Shown: piece by piece, positions 28,932 to 38,971 of the stretch
How positions within the stretch are numbered: position 1 is the first letter of the stretch
Layout of the letters: each line of letters opens with the position of its first letter
From: Sutcliffiella cohnii
GTDB taxonomy: Bacteria; Bacillota; Bacilli; Bacillales; Bacillaceae_I
Assembly: GCF_002250055.1 (NCBI RefSeq)
Contig: NZ_CP018866.1
Span: 3,278,501-3,342,500, forward strand
Length of the DNA: 64,000 nucleotides
Reading direction: 5' to 3'
Translations under genes and position numbers: made by a program
The notes under the pieces: generated by a model
What the model was told of the DNA's origin: nothing
The model's database searches: none
The model's input: the letters and a program-made list of their open reading frames with translations, nothing else

Positions 28932-30170
28932 TTATACGTTTACTTTTTGCACTTCGCTTTCACCTAGTTTAAACGCAACATGAAGCGCCTCTACTGCTTT
29001 TACCATCGCACCTTCATCCACGACAGTAGATACTTTTATTTCTGACGTACTAACCATTTTCACATGAATCCCTTCCGTAGCTAAAACATGGAACATTTCA
29101 GCTGCTACTCCTGGATTAGAGACCATTCCAGAACCTACGATGGAAACTTTCGCCAATTTACTTTCTTGTTCAATATGGGAAAAAGCTAATTTCTCTTTAT
29201 TTTGCTCTAGCACATAGATTGTATTTTCAACGTCTTTCGTTTTTACTGAGAAGGAAATATTTGAGCCATCTCTATCTAAACTTGATTGGATAATAATATC
29301 TACATCAATATTATTTTTAGCTAGCGTTGTAAATATTGTCGATAATGTATGTAATTCATTTGGCAAACCACATACCGTTACTTTTGTAATTTGATCTTCA
29401 AACGCAATTCCTCTTACTACTAAACTATTTTCCATCGATACTTCCTCCTCAATAATCGTTCCGTCTTCTTCTTCCATACTCGACCTAACTACAAGCTTTA
29501 CACCATAATTTTTTGCAAATTCTACTGCTCGTGGATGTAACACTCCAGCACCTAAGTTTGCTAGCTCAAGCATTTCATCGTATGAGACTGAGTACAACTT
29601 TCTTGCTTCTTTAACAAACCTTGGATCTGTAGTATATACTCCTGTAACATCTGTATATATATCACACTTTTCAGCCGAAAGAGCGGCAGCTAACGCCACA
29701 GCTGTCGTATCAGATCCACCTCTTCCTAGAGTTGTAATCTCGTTATTTTCGGAAATCCCTTGAAATCCTGCAACAATAACTACTTTGTTATTATTTAAAT
29801 GTTCTTGAACATTTTTCGTTTCAATATTAGTGATTCTTGCATTACCGTGAATTGGCTCGGTACGGATTCCAGCTTGCCAACCCGTTAAGGAAACAGCATC
29901 AAATCCTCTCGTTTGTAAGGCCATTGATAATAAAGAAATCGTTATTTGTTCACCTGTCGTTAGTAACATATCCATGTCTCGTTTACTTGGATGCGGATTT
30001 ATTTCGCTAGCTAAAGAAACGAGCTGATCCGTCGTTTTTCCCATAGCAGAGACGACTACCACTACTCTATTCCCCTGTTCCACTTCTGCAATAACTCTAT
30101 TTGCTACATTTTGAATTTTTTCAACTGAACCAACCGATGTTCCTCCAAATTTTTGTACAATGATTGCCAT
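28932..30170 (-). CDS. lysC: Aspartokinase, lysine-sensitive type (aspartokinase II)
   Basis: 412 residues from the ATG at 30170 ([14 protein letters not shown]), six bases after AAGGGATG. Catalyses the first step of the aspartate pathway. The kinase domain has [28 protein letters not shown] and the second substrate loop; two C-terminal ACT domains begin near residues 265 and 345. It is the single-function, alpha/beta-type enzyme. An internal start for the beta subunit is expected near residue 245 ([12 protein letters not shown]). Control by lysine is shown by the riboswitch just upstream. Confidence 0.96.
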   Translation of the reverse strand: MAIIVQKFGGTSVGSVEKIQNVANRVIAEVEQGNRVVVVVSAMGKTTDQLVSLASEINPHPSKRDMDMLLTTGEQITISLLSMALQTRGFDAVSLTGWQAGIRTEPIHGNARITNIETKNVQEHLNNNKVVIVAGFQGISENNEITTLGRGGSDTTAVALAAALSAEKCDIYTDVTGVYTTDPRFVKEARKLYSVSYDEMLELANLGAGVLHPRAVEFAKNYGVKLVVRSSMEEEDGTIIEEEVSMENSLVVRGIAFEDQITKVTVCGLPNELHTLSTIFTTLAKNNIDVDIIIQSSLDRDGSNISFSVKTKDVENTIYVLEQNKEKLAFSHIEQESKLAKVSIVGSGMVSNPGVAAEMFHVLATEGIHVKMVSTSEIKVSTVVDEGAMVKAVEALHVAFKLGESEVQKVNV

Positions 30171-30266
30171 TCTAATCATCCCTTTTTTATTTATTTTGCC
30201 TACACCATGTAGCCAGGATTAAATCATAATGAGAAAGATTAGAGGTGTATTTTTTGGCTATAAAAA

Positions 30267-30530
30267 CAAAAAAAACAGCAATGAGCTATATTCTCATTGC
30301 TGTGATCCGTTTATGCTAAAAAACTGTCACCGCGTGAGATAGCTCTCCAGATAGTAATATCCATCTGACAATCCTACATTTATTAAATGTAGAACCAGCA
30401 AAAAAGACAGTAGAGTTCTTTTTCGCTTCGGCGATCCTCCCCTTTCTGTAATGTTCTCAGAAGCTCTATCTTCTCCCATTACATACTATTAGAGTTCGCA
30501 CCTCTATCTTCACTTCGTGTTTGAAGTGTA
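30267..30530 (-). promoter_or_regulatory. Lysine riboswitch (L box) with terminator, leader of lysC
   Basis: The minus strand contains L-box landmarks in order: GATAGAGGTGCGAACTC, AGTATG, GGGGAGGATCGCCGAAG, TTGCTGG, AATAAATGTAGG..TGTCAGA, and GGAGAGCTATCTC. The leader ends in a strong terminator, CAGCAATGAG / CTCATTGCTG plus a run of T (30267-30302). Lysine binding should favour the terminator and stop lysC transcription. Confidence 0.95.
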
Positions 30531-30549
30531 CATTATGAAATTAATGTTG

Positions 30550-30578
30550 ATTATAACAGACTATTATATATGAGACAA
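30550..30578 (-). promoter_or_regulatory. Sigma-A promoter of lysC
   Basis: TTGTCT (30573-30578), 17-bp spacer, TATAAT (30550-30555), a few bases upstream of the riboswitch 5' end and just past the uvrC stop. Confidence 0.75.
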
Positions 30579-30582
30579 TAGT

Positions 30583-32355
30583 TTATTCATTAAACTTATT
30601 ATAAATATCTTCTGCTATTTTTAGCGGGACTCCCGCTTCTCTTATTTCATCTACAGTCGCTTCTTTTATTTTTGCTATGGAACCGAAATGTTTTAATAGT
30701 GTTTTTTTACGTTGTGCCCCTACTCCAGGAATATCGTCTAACATTGATTGAAATGCGTTCTTACTTCGAAGCTGACGATGGAATGTAATCGCGAATCTGT
30801 GTACTTCTTCTTGAATTCGTTGTAATAAATAAAACTCTTGGCTATTACGCCCTAGAGGCACTAAATCAAAATTTTCCCCGGCAATTAACTCACTAGTTCG
30901 ATGCTTTTCATCTTTCGCTAAACCGACGACTGGTGTGAATAAATTAAGTTCATTTTCCAACACATCGCGTACAGCACCGATATGACCTTTACCACCATCA
31001 ATAATAATTAAGTCTGGTAGCGGTAAGCTCTCTTTAAGTGCTCTCGTGTACCTTCTGCGAACAACCTCTCGCATCGATTCATAGTCATCAGGCCCTTGTA
31101 CACTTTTAATTTTATATTTTCGATATTCCCTTTTTTCGGCCTTTCCGTCGATAAATACGACCATTGCAGATACAGGGTCTGTTCCTTGAATGTTAGAGTT
31201 ATCGAAGGCCTCAATACGATGCGGTGTACGAATTCCTAATTTCTCCCCTAAGTTTTCAACGGCTTTTATCGTTCTTTCTTCGTCCCGTTCAATAAGAGAG
31301 AACTTCTCTTGCAACGCTACTTTCGCATTTTTACTTGCAAGATCTACTAACTGTTTCTTTTTCCCTCGCTGTGGTTTTAATATTGTCGTTTCTAATAGCT
31401 TACTTGCTAACTCACCGTCAATTTCATTTGGCAACAGCACTTCTTTTGGGATGAAATGGTTAACTTTCGAATAAAACTGCCCTAAATATGTTAAAAAATC
31501 TTCCTCTGGTTCGTTATAAATTGGAAATAAAGATACATCTCTTTCTAGCAACTTCCCTTGACGAATAAAAAATACTTGTACACACATCCAACCTTTATCT
31601 ACCGAGTACCCAAAAACGTCACGATCCACAAAATCGGTCATTTCCATCTTTTGCTTTTCCATAGTAGCTTCTATACTTAGCACTTGGTCACGATATTCTT
31701 TCGCTCGTTCAAAATCTAAAGCTTCAGCAGCTAGATTCATTTTCTCTGTTAGCTCTTTTTTAATTTCTTTATAGCCGCCATTTAAAAACCTAACAATTTC
31801 CTCTACCATTTCTTTATTCGTTTGTTCCGAAACTGATTCTACACAAGGAGCTAAACATTGGCCAATATGATAATATAAGCAAACTCTATCGGGTAATGTG
31901 GAACATTTTCGTAATGGATAAATTCTGTCTAGCAGTTTCTTTGTTTCATTTGCTGCTTGGACGTTTGCATATGGACCAAAGTATTTTCCTTTATCCTTCT
32001 TTACTTTCCTCGTAATAATTAAACGTGGATGGCGCTCTGCTGTAATTTTTATAAAAGGGTAACGTTTATCATCTTTAAGCAAAACGTTATACTTTGGGTT
32101 ATGTTTTTTTATTAAATTCATCTCGAGGATTAACGCCTCAATATTAGAAGAAGTTACGATATATTCAAAATCAACTATTTCATTTACTAGTCTTAACGTT
32201 TTTCCGTCGTGAGATCCTGTAAAATAAGATCGAACTCTATTTTTTAATACCTTTGCTTTACCAACATAAATCACTGTACCTTGGTGATCTTTCATTAAAT
32301 AACATCCTGGTTGGTCAGGCAAAATGGATAGCTTTTCTTTTAGCAATGTATTCAA
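30583..32355 (-). CDS. uvrC: Excinuclease ABC subunit C
   Basis: 590 residues. N-terminal GIY-YIG nuclease domain ([20 protein letters not shown]), four-cysteine region around [21 protein letters not shown], UvrB-binding UVR motif ([16 protein letters not shown]), RNase H-like C-terminal nuclease ([31 protein letters not shown]), and terminal helix-hairpin-helix repeats ([19 protein letters not shown]). It makes both incisions around DNA lesions with UvrB. Downstream of trxA, as in B. subtilis. Confidence 0.97.
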   Translation of the reverse strand: MNTLLKEKLSILPDQPGCYLMKDHQGTVIYVGKAKVLKNRVRSYFTGSHDGKTLRLVNEIVDFEYIVTSSNIEALILEMNLIKKHNPKYNVLLKDDKRYPFIKITAERHPRLIITRKVKKDKGKYFGPYANVQAANETKKLLDRIYPLRKCSTLPDRVCLYYHIGQCLAPCVESVSEQTNKEMVEEIVRFLNGGYKEIKKELTEKMNLAAEALDFERAKEYRDQVLSIEATMEKQKMEMTDFVDRDVFGYSVDKGWMCVQVFFIRQGKLLERDVSLFPIYNEPEEDFLTYLGQFYSKVNHFIPKEVLLPNEIDGELASKLLETTILKPQRGKKKQLVDLASKNAKVALQEKFSLIERDEERTIKAVENLGEKLGIRTPHRIEAFDNSNIQGTDPVSAMVVFIDGKAEKREYRKYKIKSVQGPDDYESMREVVRRRYTRALKESLPLPDLIIIDGGKGHIGAVRDVLENELNLFTPVVGLAKDEKHRTSELIAGENFDLVPLGRNSQEFYLLQRIQEEVHRFAITFHRQLRSKNAFQSMLDDIPGVGAQRKKTLLKHFGSIAKIKEATVDEIREAGVPLKIAEDIYNKFNE

Positions 32356-32488
32356 TTTTCCTCACCCTCCAGTTTATATGTTTCCATCGTATATTTTATC
32401 ATATAGTTTCCATTAGTTCATTTTTTCATTTTTGGATTATCGACAATTATTTCCCAAGAAATGAATTTTGTCGAACAAAGGCATAGAA

Positions 32489-32520
32489 AAAGGCTTAGTG
32501 CATTTTCACTAAGCCCTTTT
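32489..32520 (-). terminator. Terminator of trxA
   Basis: GGCTTAGTG / CACTAAGCC stem flanked by A/T runs, eight bases past the trxA stop; suited to both directions. Confidence 0.85.
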
Positions 32521-32527
32521 CATATTA

Positions 32528-32842
32528 TTAAAGGTGTTTGTTTAAAAGTTCAGCTAATGCTTCTTTCGGTTGGAAACCAACTGTTTTATCAACAACTTCA
32601 CCATTTTTTAATACTAATAGTGTTGGGATGCTCATTACACCAAACTTACCAGCTGTTTCTTGGTTTTCATCCACATCAACCTTTACGATTTTCACTTTGT
32701 CACCCATATCTGTATCAAGCTCTTCTAATACAGGAGCAATCATTTTACAAGGTCCGCACCAAGGTGCCCAAAAGTCAGCTAATACTACACCTTCAGCTGT
32801 TTCTTGTGCGAAAGTTTGATCTGTTGCATTTGTAATTGCCAT
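32528..32842 (-). CDS. trxA: Thioredoxin
   Basis: 104 residues. Active site WCGPCK (28-33), cis-proline in [11 protein letters not shown], conserved buried Asp in LADFWAPW. General cytoplasmic disulfide reductant. GGGAGG precedes the ATG. The gene is monocistronic and sits between etfA and uvrC as in other Bacilli. Confidence 0.98.
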   Translation of the reverse strand: MAITNATDQTFAQETAEGVVLADFWAPWCGPCKMIAPVLEELDTDMGDKVKIVKVDVDENQETAGKFGVMSIPTLLVLKNGEVVDKTVGFQPKEALAELLNKHL

Positions 32843-32977
32843 AATAAAATTCCTCCCAAATAAAAAAATGATTTAATTTTGGTTAATATTTCTTTACACG
32901 TTAGAGTATAGCATTATCTTTTATGTATATGCTATTTTTTTGCTTGCTTTATTAGTTTTTCCAATTGAAAATAAAAC

Positions 32978-33000
32978 ATGCTGCGATTTTCTCGCAGCAT
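32978..33000 (-). terminator. Terminator of the fatty-acid/etf transcript
   Basis: ATGCTGCGA / TCGCAGCAT nine-bp stem with a five-base loop, just past the etfA stop, followed by GTTTTATTTTC on the minus strand. Confidence 0.85.
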
Positions 33001-33007
33001 TTAGAAG

Positions 33008-33985
33008 TTAGGATGTCACTAATAATTTTTTAAACTCTTCTGTAAGCATCGGTACAACTTCGAATAAATCTCCGACAATTCCATAATCAGCTATTTTGAA
33101 AATGTTCGCTTCTGGATCTTTGTTAATTGCAACGATTACTTTTGAGTTAGACATACCAGCTAAATGTTGAATTGCTCCTGAAATTCCACAAGCAATATAA
33201 AGGTCTGGTGTAACTACTTTACCTGTTTGACCAATTTGTAAAGAGTAATCACAATAGTCTGCGTCACAAGCACCACGGGAAGCACCAACCGCTGCTCCTA
33301 ATACGTCTGCTAGCTCTTTTAACGGTTCAAAACCTTCCACGCTTTTCACACCACGACCACCAGCAACTACTACTTTTGCTTCTGAAAGATCTACACCATC
33401 AGTCGCTTTTCGTACTACTTCTTTAATAATTGTACGTAAATCTTTTACGTCTACACTTATAGAAGAAACTTCGCCTGTACGTGACTCATCCTTTTGTAAA
33501 CTAGCAATATTGTTAGGACGTATTGTTGCAAAAATTAGTCCGTCAGTTACAATTTTCTTCTCAAATGCTTTTCCTGAATAAATTGGACGAGTAAATACTA
33601 TATTTCCTCCAGCTTCTTCTATTTGTGTCGCATCTGAAATTAAACCAGAATTTAATCTTGAAGCAATTTTCGGTGATAAATCTTTTCCTAGCGCCGTATG
33701 ACCGAAAATTAGTCCTTCAGGGCTTTCTTGCTCAATAACTGCCATTAACGCTTGAGCATAACCGTCAGATGTATACGCATTTAAATTTTCGTGTTCTACT
33801 GTTACTACTCGATCTGCTCCGTAACTAACTAATTCTGTCGCTAGTGAAGAAACGCTATCTCCTAATAATACTGCAACAACTTCTCCACCTTCAGAAACTG
33901 TTTTACCCGCCGCGATTGCTTCAAATGATACATTACGTAAAGCCCCATCACGTACTTCTCCAAGAACTAATACCTTTCTACCCAT
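33008..33985 (-). CDS. etfA: Electron transfer flavoprotein alpha subunit
   Basis: 325 residues. The FAD-binding C-terminal domain is clear: VVVAGGRGVKSVEGFEPL, GAAVGASRGACDADY, YIACGISGAIQHLAGM, and VAINKDPEANIFKIADYGIV. With EtfB it takes electrons from acyl-CoA dehydrogenases and delivers them to the quinone pool. GAGGAGG precedes the ATG. Last gene of the fadR-fadB-etfB-etfA cluster. Confidence 0.97.
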   Translation of the reverse strand: MGRKVLVLGEVRDGALRNVSFEAIAAGKTVSEGGEVVAVLLGDSVSSLATELVSYGADRVVTVEHENLNAYTSDGYAQALMAVIEQESPEGLIFGHTALGKDLSPKIASRLNSGLISDATQIEEAGGNIVFTRPIYSGKAFEKKIVTDGLIFATIRPNNIASLQKDESRTGEVSSISVDVKDLRTIIKEVVRKATDGVDLSEAKVVVAGGRGVKSVEGFEPLKELADVLGAAVGASRGACDADYCDYSLQIGQTGKVVTPDLYIACGISGAIQHLAGMSNSKVIVAINKDPEANIFKIADYGIVGDLFEVVPMLTEEFKKLLVTS

Positions 33986-34024
33986 GATTTCTCCTCCTCT
34001 TGAAAGATCTATTTTACGAATGAA

Positions 34025-34798
34025 TTATATTACTTTCGCTTCATTTCTTAATGCTGTTACAAGCTCTTTCACTTGTTCTTCTAACTCACCTTGTAAAATG
34101 CGTCCTGCCTCTTTTTGTGGTGGTAAATATATTTCAATTGTCTTTGTTTTAGGCTCTACATCGTCTTCTTCTAAATCTAAATCATCTAACTCAAGTTCAT
34201 CTAGCGGCTTCTTTTTCGCTTTCATAATTCCTGGTAAAGAAGGATAGCGAGGGTCGTTTAATCCTTGTTGTGCAGTCACTAATAACGGTAATGACGTTTC
34301 AATAATTTCCGAATCACCTTCTACGTCGCGCACAATCGTAACTTTCCCTCCATCAATTTCTAATTTTGTAATGGTAGTTACATAAGGAATGTTTAATAAT
34401 TCTGCTACGCGTGGCCCTACTTGACCAGAACCACCATCAATCGCTACGTTTCCTCCTAGAATGATGTCTACTTCTTTTTCTTTAAGGAATTCTGCGATAA
34501 TTTTCGCCGTTGTAAATTGGTCACCATTTTCCACATCATCTTCAATATTGATAAGGACTGCTTTATCTGCCCCCATCGCTAAAGCTGTTCTTAATTCTTT
34601 TTCAGCTTCTTCTGTCCCTACAGTCACGACTGTAACCTCTCCGCCATGAGCATCTCTTAATTGAATAGCTTCTTCCACTGCATACTCATCGTAAGGATTT
34701 ATAATAAATTCTGCTCCATCTTCATTAATAGCACCATTTGAAACGGTAATTTTCTCTTCTGTATCAAAAGTTCTTTTAAGCAATACAAAAATATTCAT
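34025..34798 (-). CDS. etfB: Electron transfer flavoprotein beta subunit
   Basis: 257 residues. AMP-binding signature region VDIILGGNVAIDGGSGQVGP and the recognition loop near TALAMGADKAVLINIED; adenosine-pocket fold typical of EtfB. It forms the heterodimer with EtfA, whose gene starts 39 bases downstream. Control by FadR is established for this operon in B. subtilis. Confidence 0.96.
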   Translation of the reverse strand: MNIFVLLKRTFDTEEKITVSNGAINEDGAEFIINPYDEYAVEEAIQLRDAHGGEVTVVTVGTEEAEKELRTALAMGADKAVLINIEDDVENGDQFTTAKIIAEFLKEKEVDIILGGNVAIDGGSGQVGPRVAELLNIPYVTTITKLEIDGGKVTIVRDVEGDSEIIETSLPLLVTAQQGLNDPRYPSLPGIMKAKKKPLDELELDDLDLEEDDVEPKTKTIEIYLPPQKEAGRILQGELEEQVKELVTALRNEAKVI

Positions 34799-34864
34799 AA
34801 CTGTACCTCCTATTAAAAGATTAGATGAATTACTAACATTCAGATTATATATACTAAAAAAATA

Positions 34865-35638
34865 TTACTTCCCTTTGAATTGTGGAGCTCTTTTTTCTAA
34901 AAAGGCGGCTATTCCTTCTTGACCATCTTCTGAAGTGAAGACTGTACCAAAATAGGAGGCTTCTTTATTTACACCTTCATAAAACAGCTCTGTTTTACTA
35001 TATTTGCTTAAATCAATGACAGCAGCAGTTGTAATTGGACTTTTAGCAGCAACTTTTTTCGCCATTTTTAACGATTCATCAAATAACTCATCTTCTTCAA
35101 ATGCTTTATTTGCTAGTCCCCATTGAACGGCTTCTTCCCCTGTAATTGGATCACTTGTTAACATTAATTCTAAAGCTTTCGGAGTACCAATCAGTCTCGG
35201 TAAACGTTGAGTACCAGCAAAGCCTGGAATTAATCCAAGTTGTAATTCTGGTAAACCTAATTTTGCTGTTTTTGAGACTAATCGAATATGGCAGCCCATT
35301 GCTAATTCTAATCCACCGCCTAATGCAGCACCGTGTATCGATGCAATAATAGGTTTTGAAAAGTTTTCCATACGTTCAAATAGTTGTTGACCATATTTTG
35401 CGAGTTCGGAAAATTGTTCACCTGTTGAAACAGTCGTAAACTCTTTAATATCTGCTCCAGCAGAGAAAAATCTTCCTTCTCCATGAAGTAGAATAACTCT
35501 TACATTTTCGTTTTTTTCTAGTTCATCTAAAAGTAATGTAAGCTCTTTCAAAACTGAAGACGATAAAGCATTGGCAGGAGCACGACTAATAGTAACAACA
35601 GCTACATGCTCAATATCTTTCCATTTGAAAAATTCCAT
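34865..35638 (-). CDS. fadB: Enoyl-CoA hydratase/isomerase
   Basis: 257 residues from the ATG at 35638 ([15 protein letters not shown]), six bases after GTGGGG; the ORF can be extended by four codons, but those overlap that site. Crotonase fold with the oxyanion-hole segments [11 protein letters not shown] and [19 protein letters not shown]; catalytic Glu region [20 protein letters not shown]. It hydrates enoyl-CoA in beta-oxidation. Located in the fadR-etf operon. Confidence 0.94.
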   Translation of the reverse strand: MEFFKWKDIEHVAVVTISRAPANALSSSVLKELTLLLDELEKNENVRVILLHGEGRFFSAGADIKEFTTVSTGEQFSELAKYGQQLFERMENFSKPIIASIHGAALGGGLELAMGCHIRLVSKTAKLGLPELQLGLIPGFAGTQRLPRLIGTPKALELMLTSDPITGEEAVQWGLANKAFEEDELFDESLKMAKKVAAKSPITTAAVIDLSKYSKTELFYEGVNKEASYFGTVFTSEDGQEGIAAFLEKRAPQFKGK

Positions 35639-35684
35639 TCTCATCCCCACTTTCTATTGTATGTAACGTTTCGGGGCTAAAAAT

Positions 35685-36269
35685 TTAAGCCCCAAAACCG
35701 TTGATTAATAGATTGTGAACTTTCGGAGCAAGTGTAGGTAAATCGTACTTTTGATCGTTCATTACCCATGAAGTAACCGTTTCATCAATCGTTCCGAAAA
35801 CCATTTGCCTTGCTAATCGAACGTCTAAATCTTCTCTAAGCTCACCAGTTTCTATTCCAGCATGTAAAATACTATCTACTAATAATAAATAGCCTTTTAA
35901 AACTTCATTAATTTTCAAACGAAGCTCAAGATTAGACTGGCGTAATTCAAGCTGAGTAACGATAGCTAAATGATGATCCTCAGCTAGAATAGAGAAGTGT
36001 TTTTCTATTAACGTTAATAACTTCTCTTTTGCTGTTTCTTTTCCCTTTATTTCTTCTTCAATTTTTTCAATAAACAATCCCATTTTTTCTCGAAAAAGCG
36101 AGATTAAAATGTCTTCTTTATTTTTAAAATATAAGTATATCGTTCCATCTGCAACACCAGCCTGCTTCGCTATTTTGGATACTTGTGATTGATGATATCC
36201 TTTTTCAGCGATAACGATTACTGCAGCATCGATGATTTGTTTATACTTAGGCTTTTGTTGTTGTTTCAA
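35685..36269 (-). CDS. fadR: TetR-family fatty-acid degradation repressor FadR
   Basis: 194 residues. N-terminal TetR helix-turn-helix (IDAAVIVIAEKGYHQSQVSK, QAGVADGTIYLYFKNKEDIL) nearly identical to B. subtilis FadR (YsiA), then a ligand domain that binds long-chain acyl-CoA. It represses fad genes until acyl-CoA releases it. TTG start, with GGGAG upstream. Its own promoter region holds a FadR-type box at 36295-36312, which implies autoregulation of fadR-fadB-etfBA. Confidence 0.96.
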   Translation of the reverse strand: MKQQQKPKYKQIIDAAVIVIAEKGYHQSQVSKIAKQAGVADGTIYLYFKNKEDILISLFREKMGLFIEKIEEEIKGKETAKEKLLTLIEKHFSILAEDHHLAIVTQLELRQSNLELRLKINEVLKGYLLLVDSILHAGIETGELREDLDVRLARQMVFGTIDETVTSWVMNDQKYDLPTLAPKVHNLLINGFGA

Positions 36270-36294
36270 CCTTTTCGCTCCCTTACTGAAAAAA

Positions 36295-36312
36295 TGAATG
36301 AATCATCATTCA
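36295..36312. promoter_or_regulatory. FadR operator
   Basis: TGAATGAATCATCATTCA fits the Bacillus FadR palindrome TGAATGAnTAnTCATTCA with one difference in the centre. It lies 26 bp upstream of the fadR start, between the lcfA terminator and fadR. Confidence 0.8.
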
Positions 36313-36387
36313 TATTCTCATAATAATGGATAAAAGTATTACTGTCAATCCTATCATACCATAATTTTTTCATTGCGAAAAAGAAAA

Positions 36388-36407
36388 AGATGATGTCTCC
36401 ATCATCT
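36388..36407 (-). terminator. Terminator of lcfA
   Basis: AGATGATG / CATCATCT eight-bp stem with a four-base loop followed on the minus strand by TTTTCTTTTTC, nine bases past the lcfA stop. It separates lcfA from fadR. Confidence 0.8.
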
Positions 36408-36415
36408 AGAGGAAC

Positions 36416-38101
36416 TTACTTTGCTATTCTTTCTTTCTCTTCCTCTACTAATGATCTTCTTAATATTTTTCCTACCGCTGTTTTCGGCAATTCATCTCTA
36501 AATTCATATATTTTTGGCACTTTATAAGCCGCTAAATGTTTTCTAGCGTATTGATCTAATTCATCCTCCGTCATTTCAGTACCAGCTTTTTTCACAATGT
36601 ATGCTTTTACTGTTTCCCCTCTATAAGGATCTGGAATACCAGCTACTACAACTTCCTGTACTTTAGGGTGTTCGTACAATACTTCTTCTATTTCCCGCGG
36701 ATATATATTAAAGCCACTTGCTATAATCATATCCTTTTTACGATCAACAACGTAAAAATAACCTCGGTCATCCATGTAACCTAAATCGCCAGTTAATAAC
36801 CAGCCATCTTTTAAAATTGCTTCTGTTTCTTCTGGCTTATTCCAATAGCCCTTCATTACTTGTGGACCTTTAACTGCAATCTCTCCAATTTCACCAACTT
36901 CTGCTCTTTCTCCTGTTTCCATCGATAGTATTGCTGCGTCAGTGTTTGGCCATGGTAAACCGACACTACCTGAAACTCTTTCTCCCCATAAGAAGTTTGC
37001 ATGGGTTACTGGAGAAGATTCTGTCAGGCCATATCCTTCCACTAATTTACCACCAGTAACTTTCTCAAATTGCTCCTGTACTTCAACTGGAAGTGGTGCT
37101 GACCCACTAATACAAGAATCAATGGACGACAAATCATACTTTTCAATATCAGGATGATTAAGTAAAGCAATATAAATTGTTGGTGCACCAGGAAATAAAG
37201 TTGGCTTATACTTTTGAATTAGCTTTAGCATCGTTGTAGCATCAAATTTAGGTACTAACACCATTTCGAATGCTTGCATAACAGATAAATTCATTACTGT
37301 TGTCATGCCGTAAACGTGGAAGAATGGTAGCACCCCTAGCACTACTTCCTCTGCTCTTTTACAGTTATACATCCATTTAACGCACATTTCTGTATTGGAT
37401 ACTAAGTTGTGATGGGTTAACATTACTCCTTTTGGAAAGCCGGTTGTTCCCCCAGTATATTGGAGAAGCGCTAAGTCTTCTTTCGGATTGACTTCCACAT
37501 TCAACTGTTTCGCAGCTGTCCTGTTCATAATTTCAGTAAATAGGTGGTTATCCCCACTATGCTCAACTTTCACAACAATACCGTATTCCTTTTTTTGTAC
37601 AAAAGGATATAATAAGTTTTTCGGAAAAGGTAAGTAATCTTTAATTCCAGTGACAATAACATGTCTTAACTTTGTTAGCGCTTTCACTTTTGACACTCTA
37701 GGATACAAAATATCGAGTGAAACAATCACTTCGGCACCACTGTCATTTAATTGGTATTCTAGCTCCCGTTCTGTATAAAGAGGGTTCGTTTGTACAACAA
37801 TTCCTCCTGCTAAAAGAACTCCGTAATACCCAATAACAGCTTGTGGACAGTTTGGTAGCATAATAGCTACACGATCTCCTTTAGAAACACCAAGTCCCGA
37901 TAAATAGTTTGCTAGCTTTAAAGATTGTTCGTACAATTCTTTGTACGTTAGTTTTTTCCCTAGAAAATGAATCGCAACTTTTTCGGGGAATTCCTCCGCT
38001 ACATCCTTTAAAAACGATTGCAAACTACGTTCTGAGATTTCTATTTCTTTCGGTATTTCTGGTGGGTATTGAGAAACCCATGGTCTGTTCATTTCTCCCA
38101 T
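36416..38101 (-). CDS. lcfA: Long-chain fatty-acid-CoA ligase
   Basis: 561 residues, ANL-superfamily adenylating enzyme that activates fatty acids to acyl-CoA. The P-loop is LQYTGGTTGFPKGVMLTHHN; further motifs GYGLTESSPVTHAN, GWLLTGDLGYMDDRGYFYV (adenylate contact), DRKKDMIIASGFNIYPREIE, and the C-terminal catalytic lysine in PKTAVGKILRR. AGGGAGG precedes the ATG. Heads the fatty-acid degradation cluster; its product is the inducer of FadR. Confidence 0.96.
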   Translation of the reverse strand: MGEMNRPWVSQYPPEIPKEIEISERSLQSFLKDVAEEFPEKVAIHFLGKKLTYKELYEQSLKLANYLSGLGVSKGDRVAIMLPNCPQAVIGYYGVLLAGGIVVQTNPLYTERELEYQLNDSGAEVIVSLDILYPRVSKVKALTKLRHVIVTGIKDYLPFPKNLLYPFVQKKEYGIVVKVEHSGDNHLFTEIMNRTAAKQLNVEVNPKEDLALLQYTGGTTGFPKGVMLTHHNLVSNTEMCVKWMYNCKRAEEVVLGVLPFFHVYGMTTVMNLSVMQAFEMVLVPKFDATTMLKLIQKYKPTLFPGAPTIYIALLNHPDIEKYDLSSIDSCISGSAPLPVEVQEQFEKVTGGKLVEGYGLTESSPVTHANFLWGERVSGSVGLPWPNTDAAILSMETGERAEVGEIGEIAVKGPQVMKGYWNKPEETEAILKDGWLLTGDLGYMDDRGYFYVVDRKKDMIIASGFNIYPREIEEVLYEHPKVQEVVVAGIPDPYRGETVKAYIVKKAGTEMTEDELDQYARKHLAAYKVPKIYEFRDELPKTAVGKILRRSLVEEEKERIAK

Positions 38102-38398
38102 CTTTCAACCTCCCTTTAAAAGTGAAATATCAATCATCCCCCAATGATTGTTACGTAGAACTAAGATGCAGGTGTTAGCGCCCACTTTCTCTAACCTATT
38201 GACTATGTTTGTTATGGACCGCTTCACCGGGAAACGGATATGTGCCTGTACTATTACATATGGCCTATATCAGTTTGTTATAGTATATCAAGAAGTCTTA
38301 CAGAATTATAACACTTTTTTATATTTTTTAAAATTTTTCGCCAACATGTATACTGTTTTTTCCTAGTTGTAAAAGGTGAATGGTTGTGGAAAAAGAAA
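38102..38398. other. Intergenic region upstream of lcfA
   Basis: About 300 bp. It contains a small inverted repeat CAATCAT-ccccc-AATGATTG (about 38132-38151) close to the lcfA start. No clear FadR box or gene was found; the promoter of lcfA must be here. Confidence 0.45.
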
Positions 38399-38422
38399 AA
38401 AGGTAGCAAGAGAGCCACCTTT
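38399..38422 (-). terminator. Terminator after the 26-codon membrane peptide
   Basis: Minus-strand stem AAGGTGGC / GCTACCTT (one G-U pair) with a six-base loop and a following TTTTTTCTTTTTCC, downstream of the small ORF at 38454-38534. Confidence 0.75.
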
Positions 38423-38453
38423 TCATAACACTTTACTAAATAATGTTAAATAA

Positions 38454-38534
38454 TTATACGATAAATAAATATACTATTCCAATTAAAATAAATACTGCAC
38501 ATAAGGCTAGTAATACTTTTGCTAAAGTTTCCAT
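38454..38534 (-). CDS. Putative 26-residue single-span membrane peptide
   Basis: A short frame begins METLAKVLLALCAVF and ends IVYLFIV before a TAA. Nearly all residues after Lys6 are hydrophobic, enough for one membrane span. AAGGAG lies ten bases upstream of the ATG. It starts 14 bases after the yshE stop and is followed by a terminator at 38399-38422, so it looks like the last cistron of a yshE operon. I do not recognise the family. Evidence is ribosome site, placement and composition; it might not be translated. Confidence 0.6.
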   Translation of the reverse strand: METLAKVLLALCAVFILIGIVYLFIV

Positions 38535-38548
38535 TAATTGAATTCTCC

Positions 38549-38959
38549 TTAACTACTTATGCTTGCCCCAATTACGAATGATAAACCTATCGAGATAATA
38601 AAAGATATGAAACCTACTGCGCGATTGTCGTTTTCGATTTCTTTATCAACATTAAACCGCGGTGTAAGAAATTCAAACATAAAATAAGCAAATAAGAGTA
38701 ACACAAACCCGATTGTTCCCCAGCCTATCATCGCAAATAACGAGTCGTGGTCTTGTATGGAGAAACGGAAAATGTTAGCTATCCCTAACATTTTCCCACC
38801 AGTTGCCATCGCTACTGCAACATTTCCTTTTTTAATTTCTTCCCAATTTTTGTACTTCGTTACAATCTCGAAAATAGCTAAAAAAAGTACGATACACAAT
38901 ACTACAACACTAAAATTGGCCGCTGTCCGTACTATCTCCATTTCCCAAAAGTTTTCCAT
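38549..38959 (-). CDS. yshE: DUF350 membrane protein (YshE-like)
   Basis: 136 residues with four transmembrane helices in two pairs: 'TAANFSVVVLCIVLFLAIFEIV ' region, 'GNVAVAMATGGKMLGIANIF', then two C-terminal spans. The GNxAxAxxxGGxxxG pattern is typical of DUF350. Function unknown; a small integral membrane family. It starts 12 bases downstream of mutS2 and is probably co-transcribed with it, as in B. subtilis. Confidence 0.86.
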   Translation of the reverse strand: MENFWEMEIVRTAANFSVVVLCIVLFLAIFEIVTKYKNWEEIKKGNVAVAMATGGKMLGIANIFRFSIQDHDSLFAMIGWGTIGFVLLLFAYFMFEFLTPRFNVDKEIENDNRAVGFISFIISIGLSFVIGASISS

Positions 38960-38971
38960 TACTTTCCCCCA

